A stretch of DNA of 64,000 nucleotides from Avibacterium sp. 20-132 (GTDB lineage: Bacteria > Pseudomonadota > Gammaproteobacteria > Enterobacterales > Pasteurellaceae): positions 1,426,001 through 1,490,000 of the forward strand of contig NZ_CP091456.1 of assembly GCF_023611925.1 (NCBI RefSeq). Direction: 5' to 3'. This document shows positions 29,899 to 39,311 of the stretch, piece by piece (positions within the stretch are counted from its first letter, which is position 1; the number at the start of each line of letters is the position of its first letter). The notes beneath the pieces are model-generated. The model made no database searches. It worked only from the letters and a program-made list of their open reading frames with translations, and was not told where the DNA came from. A program made the translations under genes and the position numbers.

Positions 29899-32800
29899 TT
29901 AGAAACGATAGGTTAATTTACCCGCAAAATAAGTTTGTTTTAGCCCATAATCAGAAAGCGATGTTCTATGGCTAATTTGTGCACTGATATTTAGATTTTG
30001 CGTAATATCATAACCTGCACTGGCAGAGAATAATAATGCGTTACCTAATTTACCCGTTTTATATTGCTGGGTTGTTCCATCATTGAGGGTTAAAGTTGGG
30101 GTATTTCCTGTATTGTGTTCATACATCGCACGGAACTTTAATAATTTCCACGCAATTTCACCACCGATTTGTTGAGTGAAAATAGCTTGTCGATCATTAT
30201 TAATATTCCAACTGAAAGTATGATCTTCAATCTTGGCTTTACTACGTTGGTATTGTAAAGCCATAATTGGCGTTAAACGGATTTCATTTAATAAGAAATG
30301 ATAACCCATTTCTGTTCCAATCCCCCAGGAATGACCTCTCACTTTAGCTAAATCTTTATGTTGTGAAGTCGAAATTTTACCTCTTACATATTGATAGTTT
30401 CCACTGATATTAATATAGCTTTGCTCAGTAAGTTTATTTTCTAATGTGAACAATAAGCCGACAGACTTGTATTTTGCAGAGCTGCTTCCTTCAATTTTTG
30501 TGGTTTTTGGTTCGATTGAGAATTTACTCAACGCAAGCCCTAAGTGAAGAGGGTGTTTATCATTGAGATCAAGTTTTCCCCCAAATAACGTGCTGTTCGT
30601 AGTGGATTTGTATCCATATCCATAATCAGTAAAGCCAAGATTGCTATCATAAGAAGCTTTACGATGTTGCTGTAAAACATAGAAGTTTTTTGTGTCTTGC
30701 GTAATGTTCTGTGTAAAGGTTTGAGTCTGCATATAACTATGCTCTAGCAAAGCTAAATTAGTTATCAAATAGGCAGGGACTTGACTATTTAGTGCAGCGC
30801 GATAGGTTGCTGTTCTTCCTGTTAATTCCTCATTTTGATTTGCAGACGGTGTTACTGCCGTATTAGTACTTGCCGTTGGCAAAGTAGGTGTTGTGGTGTG
30901 ATCAGGTTTAGTTATTACCCCTTTTGGTGGTTTTTGAGATGCTTTTATGATTGGTGATAGTGTTTCGCCTTTTTCATTAACTAATAAGGTTTGCAATCGA
31001 TAATCGTAGAAATCATTATTATTTGTACCAAAGTGATTTTCACTTGCCGTAGTCGCACCTTTTTCAATGCTGACTAAGGCATAGCGATGAATATGGCTTT
31101 CATCATTGTGAACCACTTTAGCCAAGTTGAAGGCATCAATACGACTGGTTTCTCCTTTTACTTGAATTAGCGAGATCCCCTCATTCGCATCATAACGATT
31201 ATTTTCATTGGTATCTGAGCGACCAATATGGCTATTACGTAAGTTAATGTTCACTGGAATTGCTTGTGTGGTAGTTAAATCACCATTAATCAGAACCTGA
31301 TCAGAGCGCCATTTTGTCATATCTTCGGAAACGTTATCTACATTTAACGTAATAACCGCGCCTTCATTGTTTACATCTGCAAAGGAGAGTGTTTTAGGTT
31401 GGAAATCAGTATTGGTGGATTTATCTCCGTTTGTCGTGTGATTTAATTGTGGGGTATTATTTGGCATAATGTGGGCATTGGTTTTCCAATACGTATGTGA
31501 ATGAATTACGCCATTTCCCATTAAACTCGCATTTTCTTGGATATATAATGGAGAATGATTTAATTCTCCCTCTAAAATAGTTACCCCTTGATTTAACAAA
31601 GTTTTTCCTGTGTGATTGAGTTGTCCAATTAAATATAATGTTCCATCTCCATTTTTGCTGAGTGTACCTGTGCCTTGTGTATCAGCAAATAAATGGCTTG
31701 TTTGGTTGGTGTTAATGTCGGCATTAATTTGGCTTGTGTCATCAAGTGTAATTGTATTAAAACGAGCAATCACATTATCTTTTATGCTTAATGTTGCATT
31801 ATTTGCTAAATTTGCATTATGCGTTAAATGTGACGTGTTTGAGGCATAAATTATTTTACCTTGATTGATGTTAAGTTCATTTAATGTCGAATTCGTTTCT
31901 AAGGTCAGTTGGTTATTATTAAGTGCGGTCGGTTTATAAGAAAAATTTAATTTACCCTGCTCATCACCGAGTATTTCACCCTTAATTTTTCTTATTCCAG
32001 ATTGTAAATAGTTGAGTGTGCTGGTTTTGCTTGTATTGCTGTTTATAATATTACCGTTAATTGTTCTAGCTTGCAGCCCGTTATCATCGCCATTTGCGAT
32101 GGTGAAATTATTTCCATTTAAGTCAAATGTGCCTTTATTCAAGCTGAGGCTTTCGGATTTAATTTGGTTTTCTCCATATAATTTGACTGTACCTTCAGGA
32201 TTTACAATGATTTCAGAATAGGCTTGAACTTTACCATCTTTTTCCTGCTGTTTTAAACCTAAGGTGCCTTCATTAACAATGATTTTAGCCGGATTAATTC
32301 CTTCACCAATTTTAATTATTTCTCCATCACCAATTTTATAGAACGTTTCCGCCACCGTGCTATTACGATCATATTCAAATGGCGTATTTCGTTTATCTCG
32401 GTGTAGGATATTATTTTGCCATACAAGCTCTTGAATATTTAAACGCACAAATTCGATTTTACCTTCTGCACCTTCATAGAGTAATCCAATATCTCCGTTT
32501 GGTAATTCCGTTAAGCTGCTATAAGCATAATTGTTTGGTGTAATCGTGGTGGTATATTTCCATTCGATAGAGCCATCTTCTTGCACTTCTCCGAGCCAGA
32601 CTTTCCCATTGGCGCGTTTGTTTGAGTGTGGGTTGGCAAAAAGGATATGTTCTTTGCCATTAATTCGTTTGGAATATTTAATCACTGAAAGTTGACAATA
32701 AGGTTCTAATAGCACATCGTCTAAAATAGCCTCTTTTTCCCAAGTGTAACCACCGTCATAGCTAGTGGAAATATGAACACGATTATGTGGTGTGACACGG

Positions 32801-34476
32801 GAAAAGAGTTTTAATTGTCCATTGTCTAACTCAATCACTTGGGATTCGGTAATTTCATAACCGTAAGTACCGTCAAGAAGACGGGATCCGCCTTGTGCTG
32901 CAAATCGGCTATCAATTGGTGATTCGCCACGTTCCCAAGTTTTTCCGCCGTCTTTACTGATGATGACAGCAGCCGCTTGTTTATTGTTATTATTCGTATA
33001 GTAAACAGGCATTACTAAAGAACCATCTTTCAGTTGAATTCCTGTTCCTGGACCTGTTCCCATAAAACGCATCCAATCCGCTTTTACTTGAGCATTAATA
33101 TTGACAGGATTAGACCAAGTTTCACCATCATTACCACTATAAGTTAGCCATAAATTGCTGGTGATGGTTGATTTAAGTGGTGCGCTGTCATTATCTGGAT
33201 TTTTAGTCTGTAAATAAATATTGCCTAAGCGTGTATTACCTTGATATAAATCACCAAGATCTTTAAATGCCAGTTCAGGATTGCCATTAATTACTACACG
33301 ATAATCAGTTGGTTTATTTTTATCATTATAAACAATACCGTTTTCACGAATGGTATAACGATTATTATATTCATCAGTTAATAATTGATAATATTTCCCA
33401 TTAATATTTTTATAACCTGAGCCTTCTGCATTTTGATTTTTGATCCCAAAGAAACCGCGTGTTTCAGGAAACATATCTACAATCATAAAGACACGTCCAT
33501 TGCGTTTATCTTGCACCATAAGAGGATCGATTAAGAATGCGGAATTTTGATCACCATAAGACTGACTAGCAAGGTCAATCACGGTTTGGCTTTTTTGCCA
33601 AGTTAAACCACCATCAAAACTGCGGCGGATTGCGGTATCAATATTTCCCCAGTCCGCAGAATGTTGCCAACGTTTATCAATTGCTGCAATCACAACGCCA
33701 TTTTGTGTGGTGAGTAAAGAGGGAATACGATAGTTTCTTGCGTCATCTTGATTGGGTTGAAAGAGGGCGTTTTTTTCCGTTAGCATTGCGCCTGAAGCAC
33801 GATATTTATCCACATTTTCAATTTCGTTTCGGTGATAAGTATCTGCTAATTCTTGGTGTAACGCTTTAATTTTTTCTTCTGACAAGACGTGTTCGGTCAC
33901 TCCAGCAGAATAAATGTTTCCACTAAACTGCATTTCATTACCAGTACTTCTTGGGGTTTTCCCTAAATAAGCAATATTTAAATTTTCAATATCTTTGAAA
34001 AATTTAGAATTATTGTGTGTTTGCTTTAATTCACCATTGACATAAATTTTAATTTGATTATTTGTTTTATCAAAAGTGTAAGTAATCGTTTGATAATCTT
34101 TATTTTGATTATTGACATTGGCAGCAAGTAAAGCATTTTGAATTAGATAGTGGTTATTATTTCTTAACTCCAAGCCAAAGGTATCCGTACCCTGTTTCCT
34201 TAACATATAGAAATTAATGTAGTGGTTTGCAGGCCCGCCTAATGTTGAGGCGCCTAAGAGAGAATAAACATTATCACCACCATTAGTTTTAAAACCAAAA
34301 GTTAATGAACCATTTTCTAAATTGAATACGTCATTTTTAGCAAAGGTTTCCGTGATATTAAGCGGTTTGAAAAGTTCAGTATTGGATTTGAAATCTAAGA
34401 TTCCTTCGCTACTCGCCATGGCATATTGGCTGATAAAGCACGAAGAGATTAAAGCTGCCAATGTTGTTTTTTTCAT
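29899..34476 (-). CDS. nanH: autotransporter sialidase (exo-alpha-sialidase)
   Basis: 1,525 residues. Order: signal peptide (MKKTTLAALISSCFISQYAMA), LamG-like beta-sandwich (about 25-215), sialidase propeller (about 235-700) with the Arg of NYRIPSLLT at 250, an active-site Asp region HSADWG, and four Asp boxes (SFDGGLTW, SGNDGETW, SKDGGKTW, SYDGGYTW). A repetitive beta-helix passenger follows (about 720-1,180), a Pro/Thr-rich linker (PPKGVITKPDHTTTPT), and a C-terminal autotransporter barrel ending in Phe (KLTYRF). It would act on the cell surface, releasing sialic acid for SiaPQM. Relatives occur in Pasteurella and Avibacterium; the closest match is unknown. The promoter shares elements with the nan locus. 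Confidence 0.93.
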   Translation of the reverse strand: MKKTTLAALISSCFISQYAMASSEGILDFKSNTELFKPLNITETFAKNDVFNLENGSLTFGFKTNGGDNVYSLLGASTLGGPANHYINFYMLRKQGTDTFGLELRNNNHYLIQNALLAANVNNQNKDYQTITYTFDKTNNQIKIYVNGELKQTHNNSKFFKDIENLNIAYLGKTPRSTGNEMQFSGNIYSAGVTEHVLSEEKIKALHQELADTYHRNEIENVDKYRASGAMLTEKNALFQPNQDDARNYRIPSLLTTQNGVVIAAIDKRWQHSADWGNIDTAIRRSFDGGLTWQKSQTVIDLASQSYGDQNSAFLIDPLMVQDKRNGRVFMIVDMFPETRGFFGIKNQNAEGSGYKNINGKYYQLLTDEYNNRYTIRENGIVYNDKNKPTDYRVVINGNPELAFKDLGDLYQGNTRLGNIYLQTKNPDNDSAPLKSTITSNLWLTYSGNDGETWSNPVNINAQVKADWMRFMGTGPGTGIQLKDGSLVMPVYYTNNNNKQAAAVIISKDGGKTWERGESPIDSRFAAQGGSRLLDGTYGYEITESQVIELDNGQLKLFSRVTPHNRVHISTSYDGGYTWEKEAILDDVLLEPYCQLSVIKYSKRINGKEHILFANPHSNKRANGKVWLGEVQEDGSIEWKYTTTITPNNYAYSSLTELPNGDIGLLYEGAEGKIEFVRLNIQELVWQNNILHRDKRNTPFEYDRNSTVAETFYKIGDGEIIKIGEGINPAKIIVNEGTLGLKQQEKDGKVQAYSEIIVNPEGTVKLYGENQIKSESLSLNKGTFDLNGNNFTIANGDDNGLQARTINGNIINSNTSKTSTLNYLQSGIRKIKGEILGDEQGKLNFSYKPTALNNNQLTLETNSTLNELNINQGKIIYASNTSHLTHNANLANNATLSIKDNVIARFNTITLDDTSQINADINTNQTSHLFADTQGTGTLSKNGDGTLYLIGQLNHTGKTLLNQGVTILEGELNHSPLYIQENASLMGNGVIHSHTYWKTNAHIMPNNTPQLNHTTNGDKSTNTDFQPKTLSFADVNNEGAVITLNVDNVSEDMTKWRSDQVLINGDLTTTQAIPVNINLRNSHIGRSDTNENNRYDANEGISLIQVKGETSRIDAFNLAKVVHNDESHIHRYALVSIEKGATTASENHFGTNNNDFYDYRLQTLLVNEKGETLSPIIKASQKPPKGVITKPDHTTTPTLPTASTNTAVTPSANQNEELTGRTATYRAALNSQVPAYLITNLALLEHSYMQTQTFTQNITQDTKNFYVLQQHRKASYDSNLGFTDYGYGYKSTTNSTLFGGKLDLNDKHPLHLGLALSKFSIEPKTTKIEGSSSAKYKSVGLLFTLENKLTEQSYINISGNYQYVRGKISTSQHKDLAKVRGHSWGIGTEMGYHFLLNEIRLTPIMALQYQRSKAKIEDHTFSWNINNDRQAIFTQQIGGEIAWKLLKFRAMYEHNTGNTPTLTLNDGTTQQYKTGKLGNALLFSASAGYDITQNLNISAQISHRTSLSDYGLKQTYFAGKLTYRF

Positions 34477-34538
34477 AGGGCATCCTTATTTTGAGTGGAA
34501 GAGAAAATAGCTCAAACCAGATGATATTTTCACTCCGT

Positions 34539-34570
34539 AATGAAGTAAATCAATAACATTTTACTTCGTG
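34539..34570 (-). promoter_or_regulatory. putative SiaR operator upstream of the sialidase gene
   Basis: AATGAAGTAA (34539-34548), the first ten bases of the element found at siaP and siaQM/nanE, is followed 12 bases later by an inverted copy TTACTTCGTG with two differences. It lies 60-95 bases ahead of the sialidase start. Confidence 0.45.
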
Positions 34571-34608
34571 ATGCTCTTCACAGAATCATCTTTACTTTCG
34601 ATTAAAAA

Positions 34609-34624
34609 TGAGAGATCTCTCGCA
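34609..34624 (-). promoter_or_regulatory. CRP-like site upstream of the sialidase gene
   Basis: TGAGAGATCTCTCGCA (TGAGA-N6-TCGCA) contains the perfect palindrome GAGAGATCTCTC. It lies upstream of the putative SiaR operator, the same relative order as at siaP. The match to CRP is weaker than at the other two promoters. Confidence 0.35.
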
Positions 34625-34748
34625 TTTCTATAAAGCGAGAATTTCTCAAAGAGCATTAGAGCCTGTATTTAAAACGTGATAATATGCCAACTAACAATCA
34701 AATGATGTTGGCTGTAACCTGAAAAACAAAAATAGAAAGGAACACAAT

Positions 34749-35864
34749 TTGTCCAATCCAATAAACGAAATAAGTGAAACTTTTACCCTTGAACCGCAAG
34801 ATAATGCCCGTTTACAGGCACTGTGTGGGACATTTGATGAAAATATCCAGTTAATTGAAAAAGAATTTTTCTTAGATATTGCACGGCGTAATTTTACTTT
34901 TACGCTAAAATCGAAAGATTCTCACCCTAAATCTCACCACGCTAAATTATTAGATAAAGTAGCGACATTGATCCAAGCCTTGTATTTGGAAACCGCTCCA
35001 GTACGTGGCGTAGTGAAAGAAATTGATTTGTCTGATGTGCATTTAGCTATTCAGGAAAATCGAATATTATTACAAGAAGATACGGAGCTAGCAGAGCAGA
35101 ATGCGGTGCCAAAAGTGTATCAAACCACCATTAAAACAAAACGTGGTTTGATTAAACCGCGTGGCGCAAATCAAATTCAGTATTTGCATAATATTTTACG
35201 TTACGACATTAGCTTTGGGATTGGGCCTGCTGGAACCGGAAAAACATTCTTAGCTGTCGCAGCGGCGGTAGAAGCCTTAGAACGACAAGAAGTTCGCCGT
35301 ATTTTGCTCACTCGTCCAGCAGTGGAAGCTGGGGAAAAATTGGGGTTTTTACCCGGCGATTTAGGGCAAAAAATTGAGCCATATTTACGACCGCTCTATG
35401 ATGCCTTGTTTGAGATGTTAGGCTTTGAAAAAGTACAAAAGTTAATGGAACGCAATGTCATTGAAATTGCACCGCTTGCCTATATGCGTGGACGTACGCT
35501 AAATGATAGTTTTATTATTTTAGACGAAAGCCAAAACACCACAACAGAGCAGATGAAAATGTTTTTAACCCGTATTGGGTTTAATTCTAAAGCGGTAATT
35601 ACGGGCGATATTACGCAAATTGATTTGCCACGTAGCCAAAAATCAGGCTTACGCCACGCCATTGAAGTGCTAGAAAATGTGCCGGAATTGAGCTTTAATT
35701 ATTTTGATAGTAAAGATATTGTGCGTCATCCAGTGGTCGCTAAAGTGGTACAGGCGTATGATAAATGGGACGAACAAGAAGAAATTCGCCGCCAAGAACG
35801 CACCTTACAGCGTCAGCAAGAACAATCCAAACAACAAGCTTTAGAACGAGAAGAAACAGAATGA
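34749..35864 (+). CDS. ybeZ: PhoH-family ATPase YbeZ
   Basis: 371 residues. PhoH-like P-loop protein that partners with the endoribonuclease YbeY in rRNA maturation and ribosome quality control. N-terminal KH-like part (about 1-115), then Walker [18 protein letters not shown] (about 159-175), [18 protein letters not shown], Walker [13 protein letters not shown] and [11 protein letters not shown]. The start is TTG with AAGGA eight bases upstream; no ATG lies nearby. The Gln/Arg/Glu-rich C-terminus overlaps ybeY by an ATGA. Confidence 0.93.
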   Translation: MSNPINEISETFTLEPQDNARLQALCGTFDENIQLIEKEFFLDIARRNFTFTLKSKDSHPKSHHAKLLDKVATLIQALYLETAPVRGVVKEIDLSDVHLAIQENRILLQEDTELAEQNAVPKVYQTTIKTKRGLIKPRGANQIQYLHNILRYDISFGIGPAGTGKTFLAVAAAVEALERQEVRRILLTRPAVEAGEKLGFLPGDLGQKIEPYLRPLYDALFEMLGFEKVQKLMERNVIEIAPLAYMRGRTLNDSFIILDESQNTTTEQMKMFLTRIGFNSKAVITGDITQIDLPRSQKSGLRHAIEVLENVPELSFNYFDSKDIVRHPVVAKVVQAYDKWDEQEEIRRQERTLQRQQEQSKQQALEREETE

Positions 35865-36328
35865 AAGATGTGATCGTTGATTTACAAATTGCCTCACAAG
35901 AGCTAGAAAATTTGCCGACAGAACAGCAATTTCAACAATGGGCAACGGCGGCAGTACAAGCAGAAAACCTACAACCAGAGATCACCATTCGTGTGGTGGA
36001 CGAAGCCGAAAGCCAAATGTTAAACGCTACTTATCGTGGCAAAGATTATCCCACTAACGTGCTTTCTTTTCCTTTTGAATGTCCTGAAGAAGTGGAATTG
36101 CCATTGCTCGGCGATTTAGTGATTTGCCGTCAAGTGGTGGAACGTGAAGCCAAAGAACAGGACAAACCTTTAATGGCTCACTGGGCGCATATGGTGGTTC
36201 ACGGTTGTTTGCATTTACTTGGTTATGATCATATTGAAGATGATGAGGCAGAAGAAATGGAAAGCCTTGAAACGGAAATAATGCAAGAATTGGGCTTTGC
36301 CGATCCTTATTTAATGGAAAAAGGCTAG
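35861..36328 (+). CDS. ybeY: endoribonuclease YbeY
   Basis: 155 residues from the ATG overlapping ybeZ. YbeY is a zinc-dependent single-strand RNase for 16S rRNA 3'-end maturation. The metal site [11 protein letters not shown] (H-x3-H-x5-H) and the preceding [14 protein letters not shown] and TNVLSFPFE are diagnostic. A longer frame starting at 35765 would run inside ybeZ and was rejected. The ybeZ-ybeY coupling is conserved; tmcA follows two bases later instead of the usual corC. Confidence 0.95.
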   Translation: MKDVIVDLQIASQELENLPTEQQFQQWATAAVQAENLQPEITIRVVDEAESQMLNATYRGKDYPTNVLSFPFECPEEVELPLLGDLVICRQVVEREAKEQDKPLMAHWAHMVVHGCLHLLGYDHIEDDEAEEMESLETEIMQELGFADPYLMEKG

Positions 36329-36330
36329 CC

Positions 36331-38292
36331 TTGCAACCCCGTCAGCTTTGTTTCTTGGTTGGAGAAAATGAGTGGTTACAGGCACAACTTTCTCCGTTAT
36401 TCTCTTATTTAGAACGCTTTGAAACGCAAAGTGCGGTGCTTTTTTTCGATGAAAATTCTAGCGCACTTTTCGCCATTGAAAAGATTAAGTTAATTCCTTT
36501 TAGTAAAGCGAAAAATCAGCTTGGACGTGAACATTCGCTGATTATTTATGATGCTAGACAAAGCCTAAATTTGGATACGCTTGCGATTGCAGCTGGCACC
36601 CTACAAGCAGACGGACAGCTTTATATATTGTGTCATCATTGGCAACATTTAGCCACCCAAATTGATTTAGATAGCCTACGTTGGAGCGGGGTTCCACAAG
36701 GTATTCCCACGCCAAATTTTGTACAATTTATGCAACAAAAAGTGCGAGAGTATGGTTTTCCTGTTTACCAGCAGCACAATAACGCGTTATTTTTACCAGA
36801 GCCCTATAAGCCAGTGAGCGAAGTGGTAGAACTGGTTTATTCAGCTACCCAAGATCAACAACATATTTTACAGCGGTTATTGGATCAACCAAAAGAGATC
36901 AATGTCATCACCGCCAAACGTGGACGAGGAAAATCGGCATTGGCGGGATTATTTGCTACTCATTTAGACAAGGTTATTCTCACCGCACCGAATAAAAGTG
37001 CGGTGCAAATTTTACAAGATTTTGCCCAGAAGGATTTGCCTTTTATTGCCCCAGATGATCTCGCTCAGCAAGTACAACAAAATCCAGATAAATTTACCCA
37101 ATATTGGCTGATTATTGATGAAGCCGCAATGATCCCTCTGCCGTTATTAATGCAGCTAACCTCTCATTTTCACGCGATTTTATGCACGACGACAATCCAA
37201 AGCTATGAAGGAACAGGACGTGGTTTTTTGTTTAAATTTATGCAAAAAAATCACCGCACTTTGCAACATTTTGAGCTAAACACGCCGTTACGCTGGCGTG
37301 AAGATGATCTTATTGAGCCTTTTATTGCTGATCTTCTTTTATTAGAGGCAGAAAACAACTTAGTACAGCCAAATTTCCAACCAAATTCAGCGTTACAGTT
37401 TTATTGGCATAATAGCTTGAGCCTTTTCCAACAAGCGCAATATCAAGCGCTCTATGGCTTGCTTACTCTTGCGCATTACAAAACCTCTCCCACTGATTTA
37501 CGGCGTTTACTTGATGGTAAAGATCAGCAATTTTTATTGGCGAAAGCAAAGGACGATTTGTTAGGGGCGGTTTGGTTATTGCAGGAAGGCGGAATGCAAG
37601 ATAGGGCTGTGCTTGAAGGAATAATGCAAGGTATTCGTCGTCCAAAAGGGAATTTAGTGGCGCAAATATTGTGTCAAGCTAGTTTGAATGAAGCCGCCTG
37701 TAAACTGACTTCTACCCGCATTTCACGCATTGCGGTACAACCAAAATGGCAACATCAAGGGATCGGTACGAGATTAATTTCACAAGTGATAGCGCATAGT
37801 GAGAGCGATTTTCTTTCTGTAAGTTTTGGTTATTCAGCAGAATTAGCTTATTTTTGGCAAAAATGTGGTTTTGAGCTGGTTTATTTAGGCGAGCATAAAG
37901 AGGCGAGTAGCGGTTGTTATACCGCAATAGCACTAAAAGGAAAGAGTGTGGTAGGAAAACAGTTTTGTAACGAATTGGTGCTAGCATTTCAGCGTAATAT
38001 TGGGCTATCTTTTCATCCTTTAGCAGCGCAATTTATAAGTGTAGAACAGGATAAGAAATTAACGGAAGCAGATAAGAAAGCATTATATTATTTTGCTTAT
38101 TATCAGCGAAATCTTGCCAGCACAGTACCAGCTATTCAGCGTTTACTTGCACAAGTTAGCCCACAAAATATGCCATTGTTAGCGCATTATTGTGAAATGA
38201 AAATGTTGCCTTTAACCGGTAAAAAAAAATGGTTGCAAGGTTGTCGGGAAGAAATAAAACGGTTATTGCAAAAGCAAAAAATTCTTTTATGA
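36331..38292 (+). CDS. tmcA: tRNA(Met) cytidine acetyltransferase TmcA
   Basis: 653 residues (E. coli 671). It adds N4-acetyl to C34 of elongator tRNA-Met, using ATP hydrolysis. N-terminal DUF1726 domain, helicase-like ATPase with Walker A ITAKRGRGKSALAG (about 193-206) and Walker B WLIIDEAAMIP, and GNAT acetyltransferase (about 375-540) with RISRIAVQPKWQHQGIGTRL and SVSFGYSAELAYFW. TTG start two bases after ybeY, with AAGG upstream. Uptake sequences lie within the gene near 36,428 and 36,996. Confidence 0.93.
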   Translation: MQPRQLCFLVGENEWLQAQLSPLFSYLERFETQSAVLFFDENSSALFAIEKIKLIPFSKAKNQLGREHSLIIYDARQSLNLDTLAIAAGTLQADGQLYILCHHWQHLATQIDLDSLRWSGVPQGIPTPNFVQFMQQKVREYGFPVYQQHNNALFLPEPYKPVSEVVELVYSATQDQQHILQRLLDQPKEINVITAKRGRGKSALAGLFATHLDKVILTAPNKSAVQILQDFAQKDLPFIAPDDLAQQVQQNPDKFTQYWLIIDEAAMIPLPLLMQLTSHFHAILCTTTIQSYEGTGRGFLFKFMQKNHRTLQHFELNTPLRWREDDLIEPFIADLLLLEAENNLVQPNFQPNSALQFYWHNSLSLFQQAQYQALYGLLTLAHYKTSPTDLRRLLDGKDQQFLLAKAKDDLLGAVWLLQEGGMQDRAVLEGIMQGIRRPKGNLVAQILCQASLNEAACKLTSTRISRIAVQPKWQHQGIGTRLISQVIAHSESDFLSVSFGYSAELAYFWQKCGFELVYLGEHKEASSGCYTAIALKGKSVVGKQFCNELVLAFQRNIGLSFHPLAAQFISVEQDKKLTEADKKALYYFAYYQRNLASTVPAIQRLLAQVSPQNMPLLAHYCEMKMLPLTGKKKWLQGCREEIKRLLQKQKILL

Positions 38293-38338
38293 TAAGAGAT
38301 AAATCACACCAAGGAACAATAGCGATATAGGAGGAAAA

Positions 38339-38506
38339 ATGGATAATCAGCCAAAAGGCGTGTTACGCAGATTATGGGATAAATATAGCGAATTTTGCAA
38401 AGAATTGGGGGTTGATCAAGGGGCTTGTCGTAGTTGTGTGCCGGTGGTGAAATTTGATGATGAACCACCGAAAAAAGTAGAAAAGGATCAGAAAACCAAT
38501 TCTTAA
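38339..38506 (+). CDS. conserved small protein (DUF5363-like)
   Basis: 55 residues: starts MDNQPKGVLRRLWDKYSEFC, then KELGVDQGACRSCVPVVKFD and a charged tail. An excellent AGGAGG site precedes the ATG by six bases. Cys20 and a CxxC pair (CRSC) are reminiscent of a metal or redox site. I recall the pattern from Pasteurellaceae DUF5363 proteins but cannot verify it. It follows tmcA closely on the same strand and ends at a terminator, so it may be in that transcript. Function unknown. Confidence 0.8.
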   Translation: MDNQPKGVLRRLWDKYSEFCKELGVDQGACRSCVPVVKFDDEPPKKVEKDQKTNS

Positions 38507-38537
38507 GATCCGATCGCGATCTTGCATTTTTTACAAT

Positions 38538-38571
38538 GCCATTTGGGGCTTTCTCAAATGGCTTTCTTTTT
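38538..38571 (+). terminator. terminator ahead of the dcw cluster
   Basis: Eight-bp stem GCCATTTG/CAAATGGC with a nine-base loop and TTTCTTTTT. A weaker AAGATC/GATCTT hairpin with its own T run lies just upstream (38506-38532). Both insulate the dcw cluster from ybeZ-tmcA. Confidence 0.8.
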
Positions 38572-38650
38572 GCCTGAAATAGACAAATCTTTACATAAGG
38601 CAGGATCAAATTGCTTGCAACTTAGTCAAACTAATACTAAACTTACGCAT

Positions 38651-38680
38651 AAGTGGTAAAAAGTGGTGTTTTGTGGTAAA
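38651..38680 (+). promoter_or_regulatory. putative MraZ operator
   Basis: GTGGT occurs three times at exact 10-base spacing (38653, 38663, 38673), upstream of mraZ. MraZ binds tandem TGGG-like repeats with about this period ahead of its own operon in E. coli and other bacteria. This fits autoregulation of the dcw cluster. Confidence 0.6.
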
Positions 38681-38739
38681 AACTGCAAAAAATCTGTAAA
38701 AAACAACCGCACTTATTTTTAACCAAGAGATCTCAAACA

Positions 38740-39198
38740 ATGTTTCGTGGCGCATCATCGGTAAATTTGGATTCAAAGGGACGGCTTGCCATTCCTACCC
38801 GTTATCGCGCAGAGATCCTAGAAAAAAATAATGGTCAAATGGTTTGCACGGTAGATATTCGCCAACCTTGCTTGCTACTTTATCCTCTAGATGAATGGGA
38901 AATTGTTGAGCAAAAGTTATTAAGTTTGTCGAATTTTGATCCTGTGCAACGCAGTTTACAGCGTGTGATGCTCGGTTATGCTACGGAATGTGAGCTTGAC
39001 AGCGTAGGGCGAATTTTGATTAGCGCGCCATTACGCCAGCACGCAAAACTGGAAAAAAGCACAATGTTAGTGGGTCAGTTAAATAAATTTGAAATTTGGA
39101 GCGATGTAGAATGGCAAGCTCAAATTCAACAAGATATGGCCCTCGGTGCAAGTGGGCAGCTTGCTCAATCCCCTGAATTAATTACGCTGTCGTTATAA
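38740..39198 (+). CDS. mraZ: transcriptional regulator MraZ
   Basis: 152 residues, the standard length. Two SpoVT/AbrB-like repeats carry the DxxxR signature: [16 protein letters not shown] and [17 protein letters not shown]. It forms a ring that represses the dcw operon, including itself. First gene of the cluster; three 10-base-spaced repeats lie in its promoter. Confidence 0.96.
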   Translation: MFRGASSVNLDSKGRLAIPTRYRAEILEKNNGQMVCTVDIRQPCLLLYPLDEWEIVEQKLLSLSNFDPVQRSLQRVMLGYATECELDSVGRILISAPLRQHAKLEKSTMLVGQLNKFEIWSDVEWQAQIQQDMALGASGQLAQSPELITLSL

Positions 39199-39236
39199 GA
39201 GAAGATGAACTTCCAGCAAGCGCAGCGGCACTAGCA

Positions 39237-39273
39237 GAGATAAGCGGTGTACTTGAGTACACCGCATTATCTC
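39237..39273 (+). terminator. strong hairpin between mraZ and rsmH
   Basis: Sixteen-bp stem with one bulge (GAGATAAGCGGTGTAC paired to GTACACCGC-A-TTATCTC) around a TTGA loop, followed after three bases by an A/T-rich stretch ending in TTTTTT. It could attenuate read-through from mraZ into the rest of the dcw cluster. Confidence 0.55.
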
Positions 39274-39311
39274 ATTTTAATATTTAATTTTTTATTATTT
39301 TACAACGAGTT

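Noticed and set aside
29899..34476. Sialidase as a phase-variable gene
   Set aside because: No tandem repeat or long homopolymer was seen in its promoter or first codons.
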